Below, piece by piece: positions 26,417-35,562 of a stretch of 60,681 nucleotides of DNA. The stretch spans positions 704,658 to 765,338 of the forward strand of contig CP070836.1 of assembly GCA_020341795.1 (NCBI GenBank). Direction: 5' to 3'. The notes beneath the pieces were generated by a model. It had not been told where the DNA came from. It searched no databases and worked only from the letters and a program-made list of their open reading frames with translations. A program made the position numbers and the translations under genes. This stretch comes from Thermoplasmatales archaeon. GTDB taxonomy: Archaea; Thermoplasmatota; E2; DHVEG-1. Position 1 is the stretch's first letter, and every line of letters begins with the position of its first letter.

Positions 26417-27391
26417 ATGAAAATGCAGGATTTAGACTCAAAAGACCATAAAATATTATACCATCTTTTCCTTAACTCAAGAGAATCATTATCTGCAATA
26501 GGTAAAAAAGTAGGATTACCTAAAACAGTAGTTAAATATAGAATCGATCGTCTTGTAAATGAACAGATAATTCAAAATTTCAATGCAATGATAGATGTAT
26601 TTAGATTAGGATATTCAGTATATCGACTAAACTTTGTTTTTCAATATGCATCACCTGAAAAAGAAAAGGAAATAATTGACTATTTTGTTAATTATAAAAA
26701 TACATGGAGTGCATCATCAGCAAAAGGCAGATATGATTTTACAGCAACAATTCTTGTAAAAAATCCTAGTGATTTTTACTCTTTTTACGAAGAAACACTA
26801 AAACTATTTAGATATTATCTTAAAGAAATTGACTTCTCACAACTCTACGAAAGATTTGGTTACAAACATGCAACTCTTTTCACAGAGCTCCCACATACTC
26901 AAGAAAAAGCTTATGAATATAGATTTACTGGAAAAATAGTAGATATAGATAATATAGACTATCAAATACTATGTATGCTTGCAGAAAACTCAAGAATACC
27001 CAGCGTTGAAATAGCAAAAAAAATTAATATGACATCCACAACTATAATTAATCGAATTTCAAATCTTATTAAAGAAGGAATAATTCAGAGATATTCAATA
27101 TCAATCGATACAATTAAACTTGGATATAAACCATTTAATGTAAATCTATCCCTTAGAAACTATAATAAAAAAAACTATATTATAAACCATCTTAGCAGTA
27201 TTCCTTTCATATGGGAAATACATAAGGCTGTGGGAGGATATGATTTAGAATTATCAGTTTTCACATTAAACTTTGAACACTTTCATAAATTAATGGAAAA
27301 TATTAGAAATAAATTCCCGGATGATATTACAAACTATGATTATCTTTATGTAACAAAAATACATAAAACTAATTTTCTTCCAGAAAAATAA
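26417..27391 (+). CDS. Tandem Lrp/AsnC-type transcriptional regulator (copy 3)
   Basis: The 324-residue protein has the same double Lrp layout as the copies at 1222 and 14758. The first HTH is at about 6-53 (DHKILYHLFLNSRESLSAI), the second at about 178-225 (DNIDYQILCMLAENSRIPS), each followed by a ligand-binding-like region. All three paralogs end in a motif close to YKxxYMP or HKTNFLPEK, which marks them as one family. It is divergent from the PKD-protein genes and shares an operator pair with them, consistent with autoregulation. It marks the end of the secretome island. Confidence 0.87.
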   Translation: MKMQDLDSKDHKILYHLFLNSRESLSAIGKKVGLPKTVVKYRIDRLVNEQIIQNFNAMIDVFRLGYSVYRLNFVFQYASPEKEKEIIDYFVNYKNTWSASSAKGRYDFTATILVKNPSDFYSFYEETLKLFRYYLKEIDFSQLYERFGYKHATLFTELPHTQEKAYEYRFTGKIVDIDNIDYQILCMLAENSRIPSVEIAKKINMTSTTIINRISNLIKEGIIQRYSISIDTIKLGYKPFNVNLSLRNYNKKNYIINHLSSIPFIWEIHKAVGGYDLELSVFTLNFEHFHKLMENIRNKFPDDITNYDYLYVTKIHKTNFLPEK

Positions 27392-27398
27392 ATTTTTT

Positions 27399-27776
27399 TT
27401 AACTTTTATTTAATACTTTGTCGATTCTAGCTTTTAGCTCATCGATATCAACTGGTTTTTCAATGTAATCATCAGCGATCATAGAACCTGCTTTTGCTGC
27501 AAATCCATCAGATCGAGCAGTTAGAAATATCACTGGTATGTTTTTATATTTTGGATTTGCTCGAAGTTTATCAAAAACTTCCCATCCATCCATTTTAGGC
27601 ATCATAATGTCTAATAAAATAAGATCAGGTTTAATATTTTTCTCTAAAAGTTCAAAACACATCTTACCACTTTCTGCACCTATTATCTCAAATTCTTTAG
27701 GATAAGCGTTTTCAAAACCTATTTTAACAGAGAAAATCTGATCCTTTTCATCATCCACAAGTATTATTTTTTTCAT
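27399..27776 (-). CDS. CheY-like response regulator (receiver domain only)
   Basis: The 125-residue protein is a single receiver domain. It shows the acidic pair D8-D9 (LVDDEKDQ), the phospho-acceptor D56 (LLDIMMPKMDGW), the conserved Thr (FLTARSDG) and Lys (DDYIEKPVD). There is no output domain, so it acts through a protein partner. It lies 32 bp downstream of the histidine kinase on the same strand and is presumably its target. Confidence 0.92.
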   Translation of the reverse strand: MKKIILVDDEKDQIFSVKIGFENAYPKEFEIIGAESGKMCFELLEKNIKPDLILLDIMMPKMDGWEVFDKLRANPKYKNIPVIFLTARSDGFAAKAGSMIADDYIEKPVDIDELKARIDKVLNKS

Positions 27777-27807
27777 ATCTATCAGACCTATACAACTTAT
27801 TTATTTA

Positions 27808-29457
27808 TCAATTTTTCTTACTTTTTCTATCATTATAAATTGGTAATGTGAAAAATACTGTAATTCCTTTATTAAGACCTGGACTTTCAATCCATATTTT
27901 TCCATTATGTCTTTCAACTATTTTCTTTGATATAGTCATTCCAAGTCCACTACTATGAAAATCATGTCGCGATTCATCAGCCTTATAAAACTCATCAAAT
28001 GCATGTTTAATTTGAGTTTTTGTCATACCTATCCCATTATCTTTAATTGATATTTTTACAAAATCACCTTCAATTTCTGTATTAAGAGCTATAACACCTT
28101 TCTCTTTAGAATATTTTATGGAATTTTCAACTAAATTAGTAAAAAGCTCTTCTAATCTAAGCTTATCAGCATCAACTTCAATTTTATTTTTAACATTATG
28201 TGTAATTCGGATTTTTTTACTGTCAAATAATGGTTTTTTATTATTTATGAAATTCTTTATCAATGATTTCAAATCAACTTTCTGATATGAAAATCTGGTT
28301 TTTGGAGAATTTAGTTTAGCTAACTCAAGAGTTTTTATGGCTATATTTTTCATATATTCAACATTTCTTTTTAAAACCTCATAAATCTCCCGTTTTTTAG
28401 GATTTGATTCTTGTTTTTCAAGGATTGGAAGTAGAATTGTAAGAGGCATTAAAGGAGTTTTTAAATCATGACTAAGTTGATTTATAAATTCATCTTTTTG
28501 TTTAAGTAAAACCTCAACTTCTTTTGTTCTTTCTTTAATTCTTTTCTCAAGAGTTTTATTTAATTTATCAAGCTCTTTTCTAGCTTTAATTAAATCTTTA
28601 TTTATTTTTTCAAGATTAGTTGTTTTATCTTCTAGTTCCTCTGTTCTTTTTGTAACAAGAATTTCAAGATTCTCACTATATTGCTTAAGCTCGTCTTGGG
28701 ATTTTTTAAGGTCAATACTTAGTTTATTAAATGTCTCAGCTAACTCACCAATTTCATCATTTGATTTAACTTTACTTTCAAGACCTAATTTTCCCTTACC
28801 CATTGCTCGAACTCCTTTAATTAAAACTCCGATAGGTGATGTAATAAAACGGTTAAATAAAATAAATATTAAAATAAATGAGATAATAATAAAAATACCT
28901 GCATAAATCAATAATGTACTATACATCTCTTGTTGCTGATGATCTAAATTTGAAAGTGAAAAAATAAATCTAACAGAATAATCATGGCGATCCCATTCAT
29001 CAAAATATGGTACAATAATATCTATATTGTTTCCAGTTTTATTAATAACCTTAGAAAGTGTAAAAGCACTAGATCTATCAGTATTTTCTTCATCAAGAAA
29101 CCTTTCACCTTCAAGGACTTCTTTATGTTGACCTTCGATAATTTCATCTGAATCAAAAAATATTTTTCCATTAACGTCAAGTATTTGAATTTGAGTAATA
29201 TCTTTATTTAATTTCATTAAATTATCAATAAATTCACTAAACTTTAGAAAACCAATACCTTTTTCATAATCCTTAAAATAATCTATATAAGTATTAATTG
29301 ATAAACTAGCATAGGATTCAGAGTTATTAATTAATGTATTTTTTGCATCATTATATTCTCTATCAATTATAAGAAATGAACTTGTAAAAAACACAATAAT
29401 TAAGATGAATAAAACGGGTAAAACAATCTTTATATTTAAACTAATAAATTTATTCAC
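27808..29457 (-). CDS. Membrane sensor histidine kinase with HAMP domain
   Basis: The 549-residue protein has two membrane helices (about 8-28 and 178-200) enclosing an extracellular sensor region, a HAMP domain (about 200-252) and a coiled coil (about 255-320). The HisKA box NQLSHDLKTPL carries H330, and the HATPase shows N (NLVENSIKYS), G1 (DNGIGM) and G2 (GLGMTISKKI) boxes. It starts with GTG, preceded by GGAG. The stop TGA is followed immediately by TAA. It lies between the response regulator and a peptide-binding lipoprotein, so it may sense peptide binding outside the cell. Confidence 0.92.
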   Translation of the reverse strand: MNKFISLNIKIVLPVLFILIIVFFTSSFLIIDREYNDAKNTLINNSESYASLSINTYIDYFKDYEKGIGFLKFSEFIDNLMKLNKDITQIQILDVNGKIFFDSDEIIEGQHKEVLEGERFLDEENTDRSSAFTLSKVINKTGNNIDIIVPYFDEWDRHDYSVRFIFSLSNLDHQQQEMYSTLLIYAGIFIIISFILIFILFNRFITSPIGVLIKGVRAMGKGKLGLESKVKSNDEIGELAETFNKLSIDLKKSQDELKQYSENLEILVTKRTEELEDKTTNLEKINKDLIKARKELDKLNKTLEKRIKERTKEVEVLLKQKDEFINQLSHDLKTPLMPLTILLPILEKQESNPKKREIYEVLKRNVEYMKNIAIKTLELAKLNSPKTRFSYQKVDLKSLIKNFINNKKPLFDSKKIRITHNVKNKIEVDADKLRLEELFTNLVENSIKYSKEKGVIALNTEIEGDFVKISIKDNGIGMTKTQIKHAFDEFYKADESRHDFHSSGLGMTISKKIVERHNGKIWIESPGLNKGITVFFTLPIYNDRKSKKN

Positions 29458-29477
29458 CTTATAATCGACTCCAAATC

Positions 29478-31061
29478 CTAATCTAATTTGATATCTTCAA
29501 TTAAAATTAACATATTATTACTTGGTTGCCAGCTTATACCATCTACAACACCATAAACAAGTTTTGATGAAAGCAAAGGAATCCATGCAACATCTTCCAT
29601 GGCTATTTCAAATCCTTCCTGCATTAATTTTAATCTTTCTTGATAATCCATCATATAAGTAATTTCTTCACCGATTCTATCAACTTCAGGATTGGAATAA
29701 TAACCCAAATTAAACGTTCCAATACCTGCTTCAGGATCAACTGATCTAATTATATAATCATATATTTCACCACCATCACCTGTAGCTGCCATCCAACCAA
29801 GAATAAAACATGTAGTATTTCTCATACATATTTTATCATAATACTCACCTATTGGAAGAGGATTCAGTGAAAAATTTATTATTTTTGATATTTGTTCATC
29901 TAAAACTTTGCAAATCCTAGTATGTGTAGAAGTTTCCTGAACACAATCTAAAACTAAATCAAAACCATCACTATAACCTGATTGATTTAAAAGTTCTCTT
30001 GACAAATTTAAATCATAGGGAAGTCTAGTTATATTAGGATTATATCCAAATATTAAAGGTGTTAAGAATTGAGACGCAGGTTCAGCAAATATAGAATTAT
30101 TAAAAACTCTTTTTATTATCTCTTCAATATTTATTGCATGATAAATGGCTTTTCTTACTCTTACATCAGATAATGGATTCTTTTCATCTGGAGCACCTTT
30201 TAAAGAACAATTTTCCCTAAAATCAAAACTAATATATGTAACAGTTGGATGGGTAATAAGATATAAATTTATTCCAGGTATTGTTGAAAGGTTATCATAT
30301 TCAAGTGCTTCTAAATGTTCAACAATATCAACTTCTCCGTTAATAAATGCGTTTCTTCTTACATCACTATTTTCAATAAATTTAAATGTAGCTTGTTTAA
30401 CATCGGGTATTTCTTTCCAATACTCATCAAATCTCTCAAGTATTAAGGAATCATCTTTAAAAATTTCAACAACTTTATAGGCACCTGTCCCTATCGGCCA
30501 TTTCTTTATTGTTTCTTCCTGGTATTTTTTAGATACAATAAAAATATCAGTCAATTTATTTAACAAAATTGGATATGGTTCATGAGTAATTATATCTACT
30601 GTATAATCATCGATAACTTTTGTTTCTTTTACTGATATTAATAAATCCCGTAAGACATTACTTTCATTATTTAAAATTATATCAATGCTATATTTAACAT
30701 CCTCAGCAGTTAAATCATAACCATTATGAAATTTTACATTTTTCCTAATTCTAAATCTCCATGTTGAATTATCAGGATTATTCCATGATTCTGCAAGCTC
30801 AGCTTTTACCCTAAAAAGATCATCAAAACTAACTAATGAGTTAAAGATATTATGATTTATTGAAATTGAACAAACATCATAGCTTGTATGCCAAGGATAA
30901 AAACCATAAGCTGGATTCCCAACTCCAATAACAATATCCTTTTTAATAGGATTATTTTTAGTATTTTCATTTTGGTTTGTAAGACATCCTGATGTGCTTA
31001 ATATAATAACTATGGATATTAGTAGAACAATCAAAATTTTAGTATTGCTATCGTAATTCAT
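29478..31061 (-). CDS. Oligopeptide-type solute-binding lipoprotein, without transporter genes
   Basis: The 527-residue protein is a family 5 extracellular solute-binding protein. It has a lipobox (STSGC, Cys26), and SWNNPDNSTWRFRIRKNVKFHNG followed by LTAEDVKYSI is the family signature. No permease or ATPase gene follows in the window. It is 20 bp upstream of the histidine kinase on the same strand, so it is likely a binding partner feeding a signal to the kinase rather than only a transporter part. The ribosome site AAGGGAG precedes ATG. A role in peptide uptake with permeases encoded elsewhere remains possible. Confidence 0.88.
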   Translation of the reverse strand: MNYDSNTKILIVLLISIVIILSTSGCLTNQNENTKNNPIKKDIVIGVGNPAYGFYPWHTSYDVCSISINHNIFNSLVSFDDLFRVKAELAESWNNPDNSTWRFRIRKNVKFHNGYDLTAEDVKYSIDIILNNESNVLRDLLISVKETKVIDDYTVDIITHEPYPILLNKLTDIFIVSKKYQEETIKKWPIGTGAYKVVEIFKDDSLILERFDEYWKEIPDVKQATFKFIENSDVRRNAFINGEVDIVEHLEALEYDNLSTIPGINLYLITHPTVTYISFDFRENCSLKGAPDEKNPLSDVRVRKAIYHAINIEEIIKRVFNNSIFAEPASQFLTPLIFGYNPNITRLPYDLNLSRELLNQSGYSDGFDLVLDCVQETSTHTRICKVLDEQISKIINFSLNPLPIGEYYDKICMRNTTCFILGWMAATGDGGEIYDYIIRSVDPEAGIGTFNLGYYSNPEVDRIGEEITYMMDYQERLKLMQEGFEIAMEDVAWIPLLSSKLVYGVVDGISWQPSNNMLILIEDIKLD

Positions 31062-31166
31062 AATTTAAACTCCCTTAGTTTAATAGAAGTGAATCTTTCT
31101 ATTAAAATATTAGGTTTTTTATGCATCATATTTAAATGAATAACAATTTTTTTTATTTTTAATCTA

Positions 31167-31508
31167 CTAAGTATTTTTATTTTCAAATATTATTGAAAAT
31201 ATTTTTTTTTCAGCTTTTCTTAATAGCTCCAACGTTTTATCTATATTAATACCTACTTTTTCTGATAGCTCCTGATGTGTTATTTTACGAGGGTAATCGT
31301 AATAACCATGTTTTTTTGCCAAATTTAATATTTTTTTCTGGTTAATTGAAAGATTAGAAAGAATATCACAATCCTTATATTCTAATTTTTGAATTTTTAT
31401 ATCTTTAATAGTTCCAAAAATATCAATTGCTTTAAAAAATTTTTCAATACTCTCATCATCACCTTTTATTATATAGATATTTTTTTTTGACTTAGCCAAT
31501 ATAATCAC
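31167..31508 (-). CDS. Bacterio-opsin-activator-type HTH protein (HTH_10)
   Basis: The 113-residue protein has a short N-terminal domain and a C-terminal HTH (about 60-110: LSINQKKILNLAKKHGYYDYPRKI, then THQELSEKVGI) typical of the bat/HTH_10 group. That group is largely archaeal, usually with a longer sensor domain. It is divergent from the flavin-binding protein at 31773 and shares the operator-like pair at 31641-31686. Lying just upstream of the binding-protein, kinase and regulator run on the same strand, it may regulate either side. Confidence 0.8.
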   Translation of the reverse strand: MIILAKSKKNIYIIKGDDESIEKFFKAIDIFGTIKDIKIQKLEYKDCDILSNLSINQKKILNLAKKHGYYDYPRKITHQELSEKVGINIDKTLELLRKAEKKIFSIIFENKNT

Positions 31509-31640
31509 TCCATTTTAAATCTGATAATGTATTATAATTGAGTAATTGCTCCATCCTAATTATCATTTATAATTTCTCCAAATTTATTTATATACATAAT
31601 GTTTAAAATATATCAAATCATAAAATTTATTTTGTAAGAG

Positions 31641-31686
31641 TTGAACAGAATAGAAAAAATATTGTATAATTCTTGAAATTGTTCAA
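31641..31686. promoter_or_regulatory. Paired TTGnnCAA-type sites between HTH_10 gene and flavoprotein gene
   Basis: TTGAACAG (31641-31648) and TTGTTCAA (31679-31686) start 38 bp apart. Toward the plus-strand gene the second copy runs directly into TTTATATATAATTC, a TATA-like stretch. AATATTGT occurs between the copies here and at the pairs at 2194 and 25330. The remaining gap 31509-31772 holds nothing else I can support. Confidence 0.6.
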
Positions 31687-31772
31687 TTTATATATAATTC
31701 GATAATACATGCAAATATTAATATAGCAAAATAAAATTCAAAAATTGTTTTTATTGAGGGAGGATAAATCAA

Positions 31773-32210
31773 ATGGATGAAATAAAAGAACAAATTATTC
31801 ATTACCTAACAAAAAGAAAGTTCTTAACATTAGCAACATCATCTCATGATGGTGAGCCTTTAACACATCCATTAGCTTATGTTAATATAAATGATATAAT
31901 TTATTTTTCAACAGGTAAACAAACCCGTAAATATAAAAACATATTAAAAAATCCAAATGTTGCTTATTCAGTTTATGATCATACTGAACATCTAGATGAA
32001 GTAAGATCAGTTCAAATGGAAGGAATAGCAACTCCAGTAACAGATAAAAAGGTAACACAAGAAATTAATGAGATGCTGAGGCAAAAATTTCCATTTATGG
32101 CATATTTGACAAAAGATCCAGAGGGTATAATTATTAAGATAAGTCCAAAAACCTGCTATTTTATAGACTATACTAAGGGATATGGATATAAAGACAAAGT
32201 TAAGTATTAA
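31773..32210 (+). CDS. Pyridoxamine-phosphate-oxidase-like flavin-binding protein
   Basis: The 145-residue protein has the split-barrel fold of the PNPOx-like group: KFLTLATSSHDGEPLTHPL is the first strand pair, followed by IIYFSTGKQTRKYKNI and PNVAYSVYD. Such proteins bind FMN or F420 and reduce or sequester small molecules; the specific cofactor cannot be told here. The ribosome site GGGAGGA precedes ATG. It is monocistronic, with an operator-like pair upstream. Confidence 0.8.
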   Translation: MDEIKEQIIHYLTKRKFLTLATSSHDGEPLTHPLAYVNINDIIYFSTGKQTRKYKNILKNPNVAYSVYDHTEHLDEVRSVQMEGIATPVTDKKVTQEINEMLRQKFPFMAYLTKDPEGIIIKISPKTCYFIDYTKGYGYKDKVKY

Positions 32211-32298
32211 CCCAATTAATAATTTAATCTCCAATTAATTTATAATAAATAATTTTTTCCAAGTTGTCAATAGAATGGTAATGAAAATAACAATAAAT

Positions 32299-32531
32299 TT
32301 TTTATTTAAAGTGATAATTATATTAATTTTTTTATTACAGCGATTGGACCTCCTATCTCTTCAATATGGACAATAATACCGGTTTCCTCAGCTAGTAAAG
32401 AAAGCGTGTTAGGATATAAATCATATTGTTCTTTTACATCTTTTAGTACAATAATTCTAATATTTATTGCTATTGTATTTACTTATATCTTATTTAAAAT
32501 TAATTTTTTTAAATTAATATTAATGAGATAA
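32299..32531 (+). pseudogene. C-terminal remnant of a multi-pass transporter
   Basis: A frame without a start codon, opening right after TAA, encodes FFITAIGPPISSIWTIIPVS, a short loop and a helix (FSTIILIFIAIVFTYILF), ending in TAA at 32529. It looks like the last two helices of a transporter whose 5' part has been lost. The family cannot be named safely. The rest of the 32211-32592 gap is AT-rich. Confidence 0.4.
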
Positions 32532-32592
32532 AAATACTTTTTATAATATACTTCCATAAACTTTATTAACATCTGTTAATTATTTATTAATT

Positions 32593-33099
32593 ATGGAAGA
32601 AAACACAATAACTAAAGATGTTAAAAAACAATTTATTCACATCTTTGAAGAAGTAAAAGATTTAGTAAGACAAAAGGAACAACGCTCTAGAGCTGGACTA
32701 ATGCTAGGTCTGCAAGAATTAGGCTCGAATCTAAATGGTTTTATAGGAGCTTATTTTCCTGTTTCATCTAATATAATTGTTATAAACAAAACACCATTAA
32801 GAAGATTAATTGACACGAATCCTAAGTTAATTAAACCATATGGATTTCATTTATTATTACATGAGTATATCCATTCACTTGGATTTTTAGATGAACAAAT
32901 TACAAGACAAAAAACCTATGAAATCACTAGAAGTTATTATGGAGATCAACATGTTGCAACACAGCTATGTACCAATATAAAAAAATTCTTCCCTAATCTA
33001 GTATATCCTGTTTATGGTTGGATGCCTAAAAATAACATACAATCTATAGAAATAATACAAGGATTTGATAAATCAAACACAGAAAGATACATAACCTAA
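32593..33099 (+). CDS. Putative minimal zinc peptidase-like protein (HEYIH)
   Basis: The 168-residue protein has no signal peptide. It carries LLLHEYIHSLGFLDEQ (about residues 93-108), an HExxH zinc motif with an E five residues after the second His as a possible third ligand. IVINKTPLRRLI may form a neighbouring strand. No family is recognised. A short AT-rich leader with TATA-like sequence precedes it, and the end lies 4 bp from the convergent CDF gene. A cytoplasmic protease or processing role is a guess from the motif. Confidence 0.6.
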   Translation: MEENTITKDVKKQFIHIFEEVKDLVRQKEQRSRAGLMLGLQELGSNLNGFIGAYFPVSSNIIVINKTPLRRLIDTNPKLIKPYGFHLLLHEYIHSLGFLDEQITRQKTYEITRSYYGDQHVATQLCTNIKKFFPNLVYPVYGWMPKNNIQSIEIIQGFDKSNTERYIT

Positions 33100-33103
33100 A
33101 GTC

Positions 33104-33982
33104 TTATTTTTTTTCAACTGCACTTATCGTAATTCTTTCAATTTCAGGAAAAATATCTTTGATTTTATTTTCAACATCTTTTTTTATTTTATTGAATTGT
33201 TTTATTGTCATATCTTCAGATACTTCAATTTCCATCTCACCTTGAAAAATCGGCCCAGACTTTCTTAATCTTACTACATGAGCATTTTTTACCTCTTTAT
33301 GATCTTGAGCTATTTGCTTAATACTAGTGCTTCTATCGATACACTCACCATCACATGCATCAACAAGCATATAACTGCTTTCCTTTATTGATGTGAAACC
33401 AATTACTACTATAATTCCTGCAATTATTAAACCCGCAATTCCATCTGCGATGTAAAATCCCTGAGATGTAAGAATTAACGCAAAGACAGTAAGTCCGGAT
33501 GCAAAACCATCCTTGATAGTATTGAATGCTTCAAGTTTTACAGAACTCATTTTTGTTTTCTTGTTTTTTATATACTTATAGAAACCTAGACCAAGTGCAA
33601 TAATTGCTGCGATAAAAGCAGCAACAATACCAACAAGTGGTGTTTCAACAACATGAGGATTAATAAGCTGATTATATGATCTAAAAGCAATATAAATTGC
33701 AAGACCAATCATTATAATTGCTGCTAAACCAGATGCAAGATTTTCCATCTTATAATAACCATAGTTAAAACGTTGATTTGCAGGTTTTTTAAAAAACATC
33801 AAACCAATCCATACTACAGCAGATACAAAACCATCACCAATACAGTCAATACCATTTGCAGTAAGCGCGATACTTTTTGTATAAAATTCACCAAGAATTA
33901 TTTGAATAATCCCTAATACCATTAGAATTAGAGTTGTATATCCTGCAAATCTATCAGCTTTCTGAACAAGTTTCTCCTGCAT
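33104..33982 (-). CDS. Cation diffusion facilitator (CDF) metal exporter
   Basis: About 292 residues form six membrane helices followed by a cytoplasmic domain (EMEIEVSEDMTIKQFNKI). The metal-site Asp pairs lie in NGIDCIGDGF and in IADGIAGLI. The upstream extension to 34042 (MCHFFYSKIKIYIF) looks untranslated; the start chosen is MQEKLVQKADRF at 33982, which leaves a normal promoter gap to the divergent gene. The family exports Zn, Fe, Mn or Co in exchange for protons; specificity cannot be read. Confidence 0.85.
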   Translation of the reverse strand: MQEKLVQKADRFAGYTTLILMVLGIIQIILGEFYTKSIALTANGIDCIGDGFVSAVVWIGLMFFKKPANQRFNYGYYKMENLASGLAAIIMIGLAIYIAFRSYNQLINPHVVETPLVGIVAAFIAAIIALGLGFYKYIKNKKTKMSSVKLEAFNTIKDGFASGLTVFALILTSQGFYIADGIAGLIIAGIIVVIGFTSIKESSYMLVDACDGECIDRSTSIKQIAQDHKEVKNAHVVRLRKSGPIFQGEMEIEVSEDMTIKQFNKIKKDVENKIKDIFPEIERITISAVEKK

Positions 33983-34101
33983 ATTTACAAGCAGGTTATT
34001 GAAAATATATATTTTGATTTTACTGTAAAAAAAATGACACAATATATTTGATAGAATCCTTTTATAAATATATTTATAGGAGTCATCTTATTCAACGCCC
34101 G

Positions 34102-35562
34102 ATGAAAAACTTCCATGTAGCTATAATTGGTGGAGGAGTTATCGGCTCTGCAATTGCATGGGAGCTTTCAAAATATAAACTGGACGTAGTTGTTTTTGAA
34201 AAAGGACTAGATGTATGCAGTGGCACAAGTAAAGCAAACAGCGGAGTTATACATAGCGGTATTAACTCAACACCAGGAACACTAAAAGCTCGTTTTTGTG
34301 TTGAAGGAAACAAAATGTTTACTGACCTTGCAGAAAAACTAGGTTTTTCACTAAAATGGACAGGTAAATATGTAATAGCTAAAAATCCCTTAGAATCACA
34401 AGAAATAGATAGATTAATAAAAGTCGGTAAAAAAAACAATGTACTAGGCCTTGAAATACATACAGGTGCCGTTGTTAAAAAAAGAGAATCAAACCTTAGC
34501 TGTTTTGAAGCGCTGTGGGTACCTACTGCAGGAGTAATCTTGCCTTATGAATTTACAATTGTGCTTGCAGAAAACGCAGTAAAAAACAATGTTAATTTTC
34601 TTTTAGAAACAAAAGTTACTAATATTAAAAAGTATGAAAAAGGTTTTAAAATTGAAACAAACAAAGGTGTTTTTTCTTCAAATATTTTAATTAATTCAGG
34701 AGGTCTTTCATGCAGAGAAATAGTATCAATGGTTGAAAAACCAGATTTTAAAGTATATCCATGTCGAGGAGAATACCTTGTCCTTGATAAAAATTATAGT
34801 AATCTGATTAATTCAATGATATACCCTGTTCCACCAGCTAAACTAGGTGTACTTGGAGTTCATATCACACCAACAATTGAAGGTAACATTTTAATTGGTC
34901 CAAGTGCAGAATTTATTGATGATCCAGATGATAAAAAAACAACATTACATATGATGAAAACATTATTAAAAGAAGCTAAAGAAATAATTCCTTCGATACC
35001 AGAAAATGCAATAATAAGTGCATATTCAGGAATAAGATGTAAACTTTTATCACCCCAGCAAAGCGGAATTGCGGATTATAGAATTGAAGAAAGTAAACGT
35101 ACACCAGGATTGATAAACCTATTGGGAATCGAATCACCTGGTCTTACCTCTGCTCCAGCTATTGCTAAAGAAGTAACAAAACTTATATCTAAATTTTATA
35201 ATCTTGAATTTAAAAAGGACTTTAAAATTATAAAAAAACAACCTCGATTTTCAAATTTAAAAGAGAATCAACAATTTAATTTAATAAAAAAAGACGAAAA
35301 ATATGGTAGAATTATTTGTAGATGTGAACAAATTACAGAAGCTGAGGTAATCAAAGCATTATCAAATCTACTCCATGCACGAAGCATATCATCTGTTCAA
35401 TATAGATGTAGAGCAGGTATGGGTAGATGTCAGGGTGGATTTTGCACACAACATTTATTAAGAATAATGCAAGAAAAATTTGGAATGAAAATTGATGAAA
35501 TCAAGATGAAATCACCAGATTCATATCTTTTTACAGGCTATAACCGGGAGTTGAAAAAATGA
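34102..35562 (+). CDS. GlpA-like FAD-dependent dehydrogenase with [2Fe-2S]-binding C-terminus
   Basis: The product has an N-terminal FAD motif (VAIIGGGVIGSAIAWEL) and DAO-type dehydrogenase domain. The C-terminal BFD-like iron-sulfur domain is read from IICRCEQITEAEVIKAL and RCRAGMGRCQGGFC (about 425-465). This matches the anaerobic glycerol-3-phosphate dehydrogenase large subunit type that oxidises glycerol-3-phosphate to dihydroxyacetone phosphate, though L-2-hydroxyglutarate-type oxidation cannot be excluded. The start is placed at ATG 34102, at MKNFHVAIIGGG, with a TATA box (TTTATAAATATATTTATAGG, 34061-34080) upstream. The stop TGA overlaps the next ATG (ATGA). Confidence 0.85.
   Translation: MKNFHVAIIGGGVIGSAIAWELSKYKLDVVVFEKGLDVCSGTSKANSGVIHSGINSTPGTLKARFCVEGNKMFTDLAEKLGFSLKWTGKYVIAKNPLESQEIDRLIKVGKKNNVLGLEIHTGAVVKKRESNLSCFEALWVPTAGVILPYEFTIVLAENAVKNNVNFLLETKVTNIKKYEKGFKIETNKGVFSSNILINSGGLSCREIVSMVEKPDFKVYPCRGEYLVLDKNYSNLINSMIYPVPPAKLGVLGVHITPTIEGNILIGPSAEFIDDPDDKKTTLHMMKTLLKEAKEIIPSIPENAIISAYSGIRCKLLSPQQSGIADYRIEESKRTPGLINLLGIESPGLTSAPAIAKEVTKLISKFYNLEFKKDFKIIKKQPRFSNLKENQQFNLIKKDEKYGRIICRCEQITEAEVIKALSNLLHARSISSVQYRCRAGMGRCQGGFCTQHLLRIMQEKFGMKIDEIKMKSPDSYLFTGYNRELKK

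Noticed and set aside
33983-34042. Upstream start of the CDF gene
   Set aside because: The extra residues lie in the divergent promoter and are not typical of CDF proteins; Met at 33982 begins the conserved part.
34048-34101. Upstream start of the GlpA-like gene
   Set aside because: The added residues (FYKYIYRSHLIQ) do not belong to the FAD fold, and they cover the TATA box; ATG 34102 fits the family.
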